From positions 51,698,702 to 51,762,701 of the forward strand of contig CM019236.1 in the NCBI GenBank assembly GCA_009741485.1: a stretch of DNA of 64,000 nt, read 5' to 3'. Position 1 is the stretch's first letter. Each line of letters begins with the position of its first letter. The DNA is from Malurus cyaneus samueli (taxonomy: Eukaryota > Chordata > Aves > Passeriformes > Maluridae). Below the pieces are notes generated by a model. That model saw only the letters and a list, made by a program, of their open reading frames with translations. It had not been told where the DNA came from and did not search any database. This document shows, piece by piece, positions 1-10,942 of this stretch. A program made the position numbers and the translations under genes.

Positions 1-1010
1 AATTAGGACAGGCAGAGGCTGGAAAGTGAAAAGATGCTTGAACTCTGATATATTTGTCAGAATATTTCACTACTCATCTCCAGATGTTTTGGCTGTGATT
101 GATACAACCGGAGTAGAGTTTGTTCTAGTCTCACTGACCTGTCTTCATATTCTGGAGCATTTACAAAAGTTGGCAAACAGAACTGGGTTTTTATCAGAGA
201 ATCTCTATTTTCTGGGATTTTAAGCAGCTGCCAGCATCAAATGAGGGAAGGCTTTTTGTAGTTTATTTTTTTATTAATACTTTGAATAAAATTGGACCCA
301 AACATAAGCAGAACTTATTTGACTATTCCTGTACCCAGAGGAACTAGCAGTGAAAGTTGCTCAGCAAGGCAAAGCTTCACTATGTCTCGTGCAGAAACAA
401 GGTTCTTACATTGTTAACTGAATGCTGTGTTCTTCAGGACGTGATGGCAAAAAGTATTGATTTTGTATCAATTCTCTTTTAGTAATCTGTATTCCAATTG
501 TGCAGGTCTTATCTTTCATGTGATCTTCTGGACTTTGCTACCACTAGAGAAAAATTAAAGGCTTCAATGTACTCCAAGAGGAGTTTTTTCTGCTGTGAGT
601 CTTCAGATGGTTTGTTCCATTATGTCTCCAAATGGTGGAAGTACTGCTAGCATGCTCCTCTTCTATTGGCTGTTTTCTATCTTAAATATGGTTAATATTG
701 TCTTAGGGTACAAAAGTCCTGAGATTCTGGCAAACACCTCAGTTCCAGCAGGGCTGCAAATCTGAAGTCACTTGTGACTCCATGCCACCAGGGATGATTT
801 TTTTGCCTTGTGCCCCTTCTGTACTACAGATTCCTCAGAACTACACTGGAGTAGAAAAACAACCACAAAACTTTCAGTATAGGCTCTCTCTAATTCTAAG
901 CATCCTCCCCTAAGCATTTTGTGAAGGACTGTGTCAAGACTGTTTTTTCTGGGATAGAGAGGTGGCCAGTGCATTACACAGAAGGGTTTTTCCAAGCTTT
1001 GCTTACAATT

Positions 1011-1048
1011 TTCTCTTCCTTATTCTTTATTCTCTTCCTTATTCTTTA
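1011..1048. repeat. Perfect tandem duplication of a 19-base pyrimidine-rich unit
   Basis: The unit ttctcttccttattcttta occurs twice head to tail (1011-1029 and 1030-1048) with no mismatch. This looks like a recent slippage duplication; no function is implied. Confidence 0.9.
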
Positions 1049-2170
1049 AAAGTCCTGAGAAATTAGATACTTTTCATGTGACATGACACTTATGTCCAGC
1101 TCACAGAAATAAAATGAAATCCATTATTTGAAATTCTTCAGAAAATTATCCATTTTGCAAACAAAATTGACATGTAGACTGCCACAAGAACTTATTAATG
1201 CGTTAAATTGCTTTGCACAGATTTTATCTGACATAGCTTTGGATTGAGTGCTTTCTGCAATTTCTCCTTCCTAACATTGGATTGTTCAAAATCTCTTAAG
1301 TAGCACAGTGCCGATATGGAATGACTGATGGACTCAAACCAAACACAGATAATATAAATAAGTATTTTTAGTTCATATTCAAACTGCTTGGAATTCTGTC
1401 AGAATGGGTAATCAATTACTGTCCAGAAGGGAGGCAGGGTGTAACATCTTCTAAGACTGTCCAGAACAGAGTCCTAGAGCATAGATGGTCCTGTGTCATG
1501 TAAGGCTGCTGCTTTCTGAAAAGTGGAATTGGATGCCTGATTGCCAACTAAGAACCAAGATGGGAAGGAAAGCCATGAGTATTCACTCAATGAAAAGAAT
1601 TGCTTATGCCATTAGTTATTTAATTTTTCTTCAGAAATAAACAATGATCAGGATTTATTGAAGATTTTTGATTAATGACTCCAAATTATTTTGAACTGTA
1701 CATTAGGATTTTGTCAGTGCTTTTTCTTTTCTCTGCCTGAATTTATGAAATTATTAAATGTTTCTGAGAGACCACTTCTACTGAAAAAAAAATTACATTC
1801 AAGCAATAGTACCTAGCATTTTCTTTTTCTGGTTTCCAATACTGCTTATGCCAGTGGGATGACCTGTAGGGATACTTTCCAGTAAACCATAATTTAGTTC
1901 TGTACTGATCCCCAGCATGAGATCCAAGTGACACTGAATTTGTTTTCCAGCTGATTTCATCCTCATAATTGCATGTGTGTTCATAAAGCTAGTGCACTTC
2001 AGTTCAGCATTGAATCTAGTCATTAACTGAATTAATGCATTTTTGTATTTATATTTTTCAGAGAACCCTTAGGTAATATTAAACCCTTTTAGCATAAGAA
2101 TCAAATCTGCACACCTTCTGATTCACTTGTCAAGCTGATGTTGGTGGACTGTTTCTGGAGTATCTTTGTT

Positions 2171-2259
2171 GGCTGGCTGGTCAGTTGGTGGGTGGGTGGA
2201 TGGGAATTTTTGCTGCTGTTTTTTGCTTGTTTGTTGTTTTGTTGGTATTGGGGTTTTTT

Positions 2260-2302
<43 letters not shown>

Positions 2303-2316
2303 GTGGGTGGGGGGGC
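2171..2316. repeat. G-rich low-complexity patch followed by (T)40 and a second G-rich run
   Basis: A ggctggctgg / ggtgggtgggtgg patch (2171-2204) is followed by a T- and G-rich section, an uninterrupted run of 40 T (2262-2301), and then a G-rich run ending in seven G (2302-2315). On the minus strand this is a long poly(A) with C-rich flanks. Birds lack active L1, so a poly(A)-tailed retrocopy would be unusual. I see no gene-like sequence beside the tract, so a simple repeat is the safer reading. The runs of G could form a two-tier quadruplex. Confidence 0.8.
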
Positions 2317-2848
2317 AGTGTTTGCAAGTCTTCCCTGGTCACAATGAAAACAGATTTGCACTGAGCAATCTGTCAATTCCAGTTTCAACAGGAAGCTGAT
2401 ACTTATAGAGAATGTTGGATTCTCACAATTTCCACTTTTGCCTTACTGTCATTAGAGATGGTTGTTTACTTTTCACGCCCTTAAATCTGTTTACACTCAC
2501 AGTATCTTAAGCAAGTAGAAAGAAGACCTGGGCATGCATGTATACCACCTATATTTGGTGGCACCTTTAAATATGGGCAATTATAAGACCAACAGAAGAA
2601 AGAAATGTTATTTCCTAAACTACCATACTCATCCATTGGTGTAATAACTAACACTCAATGACATTCAGCCTTTCTGAATAGAGATTCCAAGGCAGACAAA
2701 TCGGCCAGTCAGGCAGATGAGTAATATTATATCTGTTTCTAAATTTTCTCAGAATATTTCTGAGGCGATGAGTCTCTTCTCATTCAGGTCACACTAAATA
2801 CAATAATGTTTTCCCTTAGTAAGTTACTATCTATTCCTTATTCCCTTC

Positions 2849-3438
2849 TGTCACACTCTAAGCAGAGCTGGCAACCAAGCTCCACACAGCTGCTTGCTCA
2901 CTTCCCCACCAGTGGGATCAGGGAGAGAATTGGAAAAGTAAAAGTGAGGAAAAAAACAGATTGTGGGTTTAGATAAAGGACATTTTAATGGGGGAAACAA
3001 ACGCTGGACACACACAAGCAAAGGAAAACAAGGAATTAATTGATTGTTTGCCATTCAGGCAGGTGTTCAGCCATCTCTGGGAGAGGAGGGCCCCATCATG
3101 GCAGGGTGCACAAATCCATTGCTTGAATGTCACCCCACTCCTTGTTTTCCCCAGCCTGTGGCTGAGCACAATGTCACATGGTTTGGAATATCCCTTGGGT
3201 CAGTTGCACTCACCAGTGTCAGCTGTGCCTCCTCTGAAATTTTTGTGCATCTCCAGCTTTCTGACTGACCAGGTAATTAATCCTACAGGCAGAAAAGGAC
3301 TTTTCTCTGTGTCAGCATTGCTCAGTGATAGCAAAAATGTCTCAATGTTATAAACAACGTTTTCAGCCCAGATGCAAACCTTACCTCATACTAGGTAACG
3401 AGAATAAAATTAACTCTATCCCCACCAAAACCAACACA
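2849..3438 (-). mobile_element. Solo LTR of an avian endogenous retrovirus, about 590 bp, minus strand
   Basis: Read on the plus strand it starts tgtcac and ends caacaca, which fits the TG...CA ends of an LTR. It has the layout of a common avian LTR seen in reverse: a gctggcaaccaagc-type start, ccaccagtgggatcaggg-like sequence, an A-rich centre, then agcttt..ctgactgacc and finally aactctatcccc near the far end. The same blocks, in the same order, recur at 60352-60715. No retroviral coding sequence flanks it, so it is a solo LTR left by recombination, and it is diverged. The bases next to each end (ccttc and cctct) do not form a convincing target-site duplication. Family membership (probably ERVL-like) is recalled, not searched. 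Confidence 0.65.
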
Positions 3439-4316
3439 CCTCTTTATATTATTAGAAATCATTTTGTTGCATTTTTGACTTACATTCACTGAAAAAGCTG
3501 AAATTTTTACCAAAATTCTGAAAATGTTCTGAGAATAATCTATAAAATTTCTCCTTAAAAACTACCTTTCTATTATGTCAGGATGTTATTCCATGCAATA
3601 TAGGCCAGGTTAAAAGTAGACTAAGGATTCTTGGGGATTTTAAAACCTTCCATCACTTCTTGGCTTACTGTCCTTATTTGAAAGATTAGCAGTTAGCTAA
3701 TTAGTTGTCTTTTCAAACAACATTCATTATTCAGTGGCTCTGAAATATGTCTCAAGTTCCTGCTCCTACTTTTTAGATGTGTACCTGAAATAAACCAATC
3801 TCATTCTTAACTGGAATAACTTATGCCCTGATGTTGTGAGTGTTAATTATGACACCAGTGGATGAATATGGTAGTTTAGGGAATAAAATTTCTTTCCTCT
3901 GTTGGTCTTAGAATTGTCAATATTTAAAGGAGCTGCCAAAACTAGGTTTGGGTATAGATGCATTGAATGTGTCTGTATGTATGTTTGTGTGCATGGAGCA
4001 GTACCCTATAGCAGCATAACCAACACCCAAAACTGTGATTTTGTGTGTTACCAAAAGGTCATGTGAGAGTATTTCACAGGAAAACTCTTTCACCCTCTTT
4101 TGTGATAAGGAAAGTAAAAGCAGTTGGCAGGCATCAGAGTTTCTTCACTACCTTTTTCTTGGGTGTGTTAGAAATATCAGAATTAGTTCTTCATGATTGC
4201 AGTTATATTTCCAGTGTTGTAAGAAAATGAAAACAGGTATGTGCTAGAACAAGTTTGAGTGGTATGCATAGCAAGCAAATTTAAGTCTTTCACTTTCGGG
4301 ATATAAGAACTCACTC

Positions 4317-4343
4317 TTTTTTTTTTTTTTTTTTTTTTTTCAG
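4317..4343 (+). repeat. (T)24 tract ending in CAG
   Basis: Twenty-four uninterrupted T are followed directly by cag. Formally this matches a strong polypyrimidine tract plus 3' splice site on the plus strand, but the frame opened after it (atggaaaactttcc...) closes within a few codons. It is most likely a simple homopolymer. Confidence 0.8.
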
Positions 4344-7300
4344 ATGGAAAACTTTCCAACATAGTCTTGAGCTAATTGATTGGAGCTCCATCAAAAGAGC
4401 TTTAGTTATCAGGAGGTCTTTGTGAAGAGAAAACTGAACTGCTGCCAGGACTACATTTTTTTTCTGACTTAAGAACCCCACAATGTCAAGACTGCATTAG
4501 CAGAGAATGATGCAACAAAGAAAGTCCTGTCAGCAACTAGAGCACTGTATAAAGTGAAAAACATGTGGTTGCTCAACTCATCTTTGCAAATGATTAGAGA
4601 ACATATTTCCTTTGAAATTTTATTTTGTTCATAATCTTGCATAGCAAGTAAGAATAGTACTGAGTTGCAGTACCAACTGCAGTTTCAGTACCAAAATATA
4701 ATCATGGTTCCCAGTGTCATTGGAGACAAAAGCTACAGTGACAGGATCTGTATTTTTGTTGACCATTAAGTAACTGACTGGAACAAAAAGCTCTTCTATG
4801 TCCCATCAATCATCTTAGATTATTTATATTCTGCTTCTATTCATGCGGTTTTTGAAATTTACAGAAGTTATAATTTGCATATTTGTCTTCTTGCCAGTGT
4901 GCTAGCATACTGAAATTTTGATCTTAGGTATCTGACACGAAGAAGGGAAAATGTAGTAATTAGAGCAAAGGCTCTGGGGGATTGAAATGCTTTTCTGTTA
5001 CCTTCTGACAAAAATAAATTGTTTCTATCAATATATTAGTGTGGATGCTTTCAATTTAAAAAACTGGGACTGAAATTACAGAAAAAAAATCCCTTAATGC
5101 AAGCAGCCATGGTCAATGGTTACAGAGGACAACAAAAGGTTATTTCTTAAATACTGCGTGCAAATTCTCTGCTCAGGCGAGAAAGCATAGCATCCAGCAG
5201 AGATGACAGCAATGTCCTTGTGTGCTTCTTCCCGGAGCTGTCCTAGGAAAAGTCAAGTTCTGTTTGTTTTTTAAAAGCAGCGTCAAGGGCAGCCTGTCCC
5301 AGTTTCTGACATTTCTCTTTCCATGTCACAGTCACAGGACAGCAGGCACAGCTCTGCCGCTGGAGGCAGATAAGGACTTCTGTGCTCTTGTGTTCCTCTG
5401 ACTGCAGTTCTTTCTCATGAAGACCCAGTATGCTTTATGGTTAGAATCAATGCACAGATAATGATAAAACATTTATAATTCTTGCCTGAAAAAAAATCTG
5501 TTTAAGCTGGAGCTGTTCAGAAAGCATGGGACTGACAAATACATTTATGTGGCTGGTGTCTGCTGAGGTGCCAACAGATGTCAGACTGTGATCCCTGGGG
5601 AAAACGGTGTTTCTGGAGAAGAAGAATTAGGCCCAAAACACTCCAGTGTACATTAGTATTTAACACATCCATGTGATTGGCTGATATTCATTTGTGCAAC
5701 AGACTAGTGTATAGTTTGTGCCATTTAGCAATACTTTCCAAGAATAAATTTCCTCCAAGTTTAAGATTTCACACCTCTGCATGTACTTTTCCAAACAGGT
5801 CTCTCAGCTTTGTAAGCCCAGGGGCTTTGCTGTGTGAAAAATGAGTCTTCTAAAGATATCATTCAAGACAAGTGGTGGTGATCTCCAAAGAGGTGTTTTG
5901 CTGGCTTTTGTAAAAAACCAGACTGAGTAAGGATTGAGCAAAACAATCTGGTTTTGGTCCTGCATATCTTCAGAGTCCATGGTTTGTGACATCGATATCA
6001 TTCATATGCTTTGAGCAACGGTTGTTATTTTGAACCTGTCCTGTCTGATATTCATTATGTAATGGACAGAGTGAAATAAAATATGGATCTGAAATGTACA
6101 TCTTAATTTTCTTCAGTTGGAATTGAAACTGTATTGTGATTTTTGAAATCTGAAATCAACCACTGAATCAGTGTTTGAACAAAAGCATAATCGCTGTTTT
6201 TCACACATAATTGCTGTTCTGCTATGCTGAAATTTAAAATTTTCATCAGCAGGCTATTTATCACTGATGCCATTTTTGTTCAGCAACATCTTCTCTTTGT
6301 CTCAGAAAACCATGATTTTCTTTGCTGTTTATCAATGGTAATAACTTTCTGTGTTGTTCTACTTTGTACTAATTATAATGAACTTGTGGTAGAATTTTGA
6401 TACTTTTAGGTAATGAAGACCATGATGGGGTTTTTATTTGAGAGAAAACACTCTGTTAACTTACTATTGCTCCCAAAACCCTTATGGTAATCTTTAATTC
6501 AAATATTTCTATAATACTGGCCTAAAGACATTCTGGGAAAAAAAATAAGCCTATATTTACTGTGTCTGTAAAGGTTCCTTTATGCACTTCAGAGGAGGCA
6601 GTTAGGTGTGCAGACTGAGTTTTGGCTTGCTGCTGTAAATGCAGAAGCAGGCATATCTTGGTGCAAGCAATGTGGCTGAGAATATAGTGCTGGGATTGAA
6701 TCTGCTCTGGCTTTCATATCTAGGTGAAAATTAATTGGAAGCCTGAGTGTCAATCAAATTAACCTTTCTCTTTTTCCCCTGTGCTTGTAGAGTTCAGCTT
6801 GATGTCAAATATCAAAATTCTTTTAATGCAGTATTTGTTCAAAGCTTTTGTATCAGGCAGTCCTCCATAGGCATTCAGCAAACTTCAGTAGTTCCCAGTA
6901 TCAACCTTTTTATCTCTTTGCATTAGAGGGTGAGAATAGAATGAACCTACAACATGTGAGAATGATTTGAATATCTATGACATGTTTAACCTCTGAAAAA
7001 TTTCTCACACTTAATCTGCTCTAAAGGTAGGTCACTACTTTTAGTAGCTTTGAGTCACTTTCATTCCTTCAATCGTTTCCTTTACTGCGGATGATCTTTT
7101 GCTACGGTTAATTCCCTGAAAACCTTTAACAAAGAACTGCCTAAGAAGCTGCTTTTCTCAATGGTTTGTTTGCTCTCTTTCCTTTGTGTCATGAAGAAAA
7201 TCAAATCAAACTTGAAAGTCAAGCACAAGTTGGATGCTTGGGATTAAAATAGTTCTTTGGATTCTTTGTACAAGTCCAGATTAAATCCTGACTCTGTAAG

Positions 7301-7525
7301 TCAGGAGAACTTTACCATTGACCTAACGTTGAATTTCTAATAAAGTTCATGCAGCATATTATGCAAAATATGGAGGTTAACTACTGTGCTTCAGTCAAGA
7401 GGTTTGCTGATTTTACTTTGTTCATTCAGTTTCAAAAGCCTGAAATATTTGATTTTAATTTTGTATAGAGTGGATGCGTCTTATTTAATTGATGTCATGT
7501 ATCACATGAAAAAAGTCTTTTTCTA

Positions 7526-7548
7526 TAGCCTGCATGAAATGCAGGCTA
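7526..7548. repeat. Perfect inverted repeat, 10-base arms with a 3-base loop
   Basis: The arm tagcctgcat and its exact reverse complement atgcaggcta are separated by gaa. The stem has no mismatch and would form a compact hairpin in DNA or RNA. No surrounding gene or terminator context gives it a role; it may be a chance palindrome. Confidence 0.85.
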
Positions 7549-9374
7549 AATATCTGTATAAGGTGAAAAGTATACTTCATTAATTAAAAGCAGTGATGTC
7601 ATTAGAGATCCCTGCACAAGAAAGCACTAGATACAGGAATTGTAAATTCTGTCTGTCATTTAAAACAAGCAGTATTTGTTCTAGTACTGAATCAGTTGGC
7701 AAGGAATCAGTACTTTAATTCAGACTATTCTCTCTTGATATGCAAGATTTCAGACTGGAATTCTAGTTAAAATCTGTATAATTAAAATCTGACACATCAT
7801 TTTTGCTCTATAGCATTGAAATTTAAGAATAAGTAGAGATTGAATAATCCTAAAGGGAAATTTACTCAGAGGGTGACTGAAACACCCAAGTCTTTTGATT
7901 TCAGTTGCTTTAGTAGGTACTCAGCTTATAGACAAAGACTACTTGCAGAAATAAGTCTCTCAAAAAAATATTTATTAATCTCTTCTCCAGATAGTTTTGT
8001 ATTTACCAGACAATTTTCCAGATTAATCTGATTTTTTCTAAATTATTTGTTGTGTGCAGAGGATATTATTTAGGTTTGGACTTTTTTTTCTCTATAAAAT
8101 GTAGATTGAAAGGGCAAACTAAATGAATTAATTCATAAGCCATAAAGCCTGACTTTATAAGACTGTTAGCTGCACTCCATGATGTATAAATCAGGATATA
8201 TGTGTTTTCTGCAAAAAAAGTAATTTTCTTTGCACACTTGAGCAACTGCTTACTAAATCATATCTGAAGGCACTCTTTTGTTACATTTCTCCTCTTTATG
8301 CTCTTTAAAATCAAACTTCAATAGCAAAAGGGACATTTATTGCATTTTTCTTTGTGGGAACTTTTATTTTCATCTGCTTTGAAGTGGTACAAAAAAAGCC
8401 CTCAATTAAAATTTAACAACACCTTAGTCTATGCAAAATTAACAGTCCAGTCCTTAAGAAAATGAGGAAAGAATCTACCAAAGATCTTTACTTCTCCTTT
8501 GTGACACCTAGATGCTTTTGTTCTAACTCTGAAAGAAATTTTGTATAATAAGCCCACATCTGCAAATTTTTACTGTTTTCATTCCAATTTTAGTAATTTT
8601 GGGCAACTGAAAATAAGTAGTCCAAGAAGTAATTAATATTTGTGTAACATTTGAGACAATGTATATCATATTACTCTTTACAATCACAAACCCTCCCCAT
8701 GTGCCTTGTGAGCTTCTTCTTTGTGCCTGAGAACATCCCTCACTTGCAGAAACATTCACCAATTTCTTTTGCCGTTGTGAACCATCATAATTACGTTGAT
8801 AAAAGGACAACTAATTGTCAGTTATTAGCATGTTCTCAAACTATTTCTGTCCATCTGAACAACCCCAATTCACTGCATCTCTCTCAGGGGTCATGGTTTC
8901 TACATTTTTATACTAATAGTTTTCTGGGGCCTTTTCAATAATGCAAGTCCTACCAATGGGGCCTTGCCAATTCTGAGTGGAGCAAAAGTATTTCTTCATA
9001 TGCCATGCAGGCTGAACTCTTTTTACACTTCCTAGAGTGTTTTTGACACATTCTGAACTCTGGGGTTTCTTCTTCTACTGTGTTGGACCTATGTTTCATG
9101 TAATTACATAGCCATGTATTCACATCTGTGTTCAAAATTCTTGCATTTCTCCTTTCGACTAGTGCATATCAATCATCATTTATTTTCCAGCATACATGGC
9201 TGGCAGCACTGTACACCTCACTTGAACTAATTTTTCTGTTTCTACTTTCACAGTGGAAAAGAATTTTGTTTTCTGAGAAAAAATAATCTGTTACTTTGGC
9301 TTTCTGTATTGCTTCTATTAATAAATTTAATTTAAATATTGTTTAAGTGCAATAATAGAAAAAAAAAAGTTAGA

Positions 9375-9520
9375 TGTTATTTGTGTAGTCTAATCCTCTT
9401 TTCAGGGAGAGCAAACTTTAACATAACTTCAGCTTGTGCAAAGCACAGCCCAGGTGAGTTTTGAAAATCTCTGAGGGCAGAGGTAAACCTTTTCAGTGCT
9501 TACCCATGACTTAAATACTG
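9375..9520 (-). mobile_element. Possible old CR1 3'-region fragment, minus strand
   Basis: The sequence tagtctaatcctc, and then cccaggtgagttttgaaaat followed by ctctgag, resembles the reverse complement of the CR1 3' region (consensus wording of the type 'ccaggtgggttttgaatatctccag'). The match is patchy, with insertions, so this could be a strongly decayed copy or a coincidence. Confidence 0.35.
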
Positions 9521-10899
9521 GAGACAGTATGTCAGGTTTGTATTTGTTGCCTCAAGCTGTGTTAATTATTTTTACAAATTAAGTGGTGTGCTTCCACTTC
9601 CTGTCTGCTATCAGTGATGTCGAATGCCTCCAGTTTGAACAGATTTCCTAATGCCCTAAGTTTACAGAAGAAGTATTCGATTTCTTCTCTAATACTCTGT
9701 GAGCAGAACACCTCTGACTCCTCTTTTAGTCCTTTTCTGTGGGTGGACAGAAAAGAAAACATTTAAATCAAGCAAGAGTAGTGAGAAAATGTATCCAATT
9801 ACTTTTCAAAATGGATCCAGGAGCCAGAGTAATTGCAGTGGTGAGATTAAGAGGGTAGGAAATTCAGAACCATTACACTCTGAAGACATCTGCCCATTTT
9901 CTCACGATATTATATGAAACTCTGTGGGGCTGTAAATTATCTTTATTCCTGAGTCAGCACCAGCCTGAATTCTTTTGCTAACCATATATTACAGTTACTT
10001 GTCTGTAAGTGTGGAAATTGCGAGGGGAGAACACAGGATATTTTATTTGGACTTTACTCTTTGTCCATCTTTTTGGTGCTACTCCTTCCTTTCAGAGTGG
10101 GAACAAAATGTTTCATCTTGTTTTCAATTTTGCCTGCTTGTGCTCTTTCTTGCACTTCTTCTCCCCAGTCCCTCTGGCAGGGCAGAGCAATTTCCATCCT
10201 TGATGCCACATGCCAGCGGTGTTTGCTCAGAAATAGAGAAACCACCTTGAGCTTTTCAGGCCCAGGCTTTCACTCTCCCTTCATCTGCCTGTGTGTTTGG
10301 TAGGGCCTGACAAAGCAAACATCTTTGTCAGGAAAGAGCACCCACAGCAGCTGCAGATGTGGCTCTGCTCACATGGAGCTAAGGCTGACCATTCCTTGAA
10401 CAGAGATGGAAACTCCCTGCATTGCCAGTGGCTTCCTGGTTATCTTCTGCAAGATTCATATGAGCAGTGACACCAGATTATCTGGGTATGGCAGAATGTT
10501 CTGCACTGCAGGCAGAGGGAAACCTGTGCAGTGCTATGGGAGCTTGTTTTCAAAGCTGTGATAAGAGGATGGTATTATCAGAGAAGATAAAAGCCCAGGG
10601 ACATACTTGCAGTCGGTATCAGGCTAAGAACATGGTCTCCAAGTTTTTTGTTATCTCTCCAATCATTGCACTGACTTCCTTTCATTCTCCAGCATGATAT
10701 GATTTTGTGAGAAAATAAAACGCAAACTTCTTCATGGACCAACAAGGAGAAATCTAAGACAGGTGAATATGAAAAATTATTCACATTTTACTGCTTGAAC
10801 TTCTAGTTAAAACCTATAAATGCTTGTGTCTTGGCTCTTTCAATACAATTAGAACAAAGCTCTCATTAAAAGAAGTTGCTCACATTTTAAACAAGGAAA

Positions 10900-10942
10900 C
10901 ACAGATGAACTTTTTACTCAGAAGCACAGATGAACTTTTTAG
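10900..10942. repeat. Two copies of a 17-base motif, 25-base period
   Basis: The motif cacagatgaacttttta occurs at 10900 and again at 10925. It looks like a local duplication. Confidence 0.8.

Larger units (their letters stand above)
1..2848. other. AT-rich non-coding stretch, no gene seen
   Basis: All open frames here are short (under 100 codons), have no recognisable domain, and several arise from the poly(T) tract near 2.3 kb. I see no promoter, CpG island or interspersed repeat I can name. A perfect 19-base tandem pair, a G-rich patch and a 40-base T run lie inside it and are listed separately. Confidence 0.7.
3439..9374. other. AT-rich non-coding stretch, no gene seen
   Basis: Nearly 6 kb with only short open frames (95 codons or fewer) and no domain I recognise. 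Base composition is uniform and CpG is scarce, as is usual for avian intergenic or intronic DNA. It includes a T24 tract (4317-4340) and a perfect hairpin (7526-7548), listed separately. Confidence 0.7.

Noticed and set aside
2101..2399. Frames rich in Phe or Lys on both strands
   Set aside because: They are translations of the 40-base T run and its G-rich flanks.
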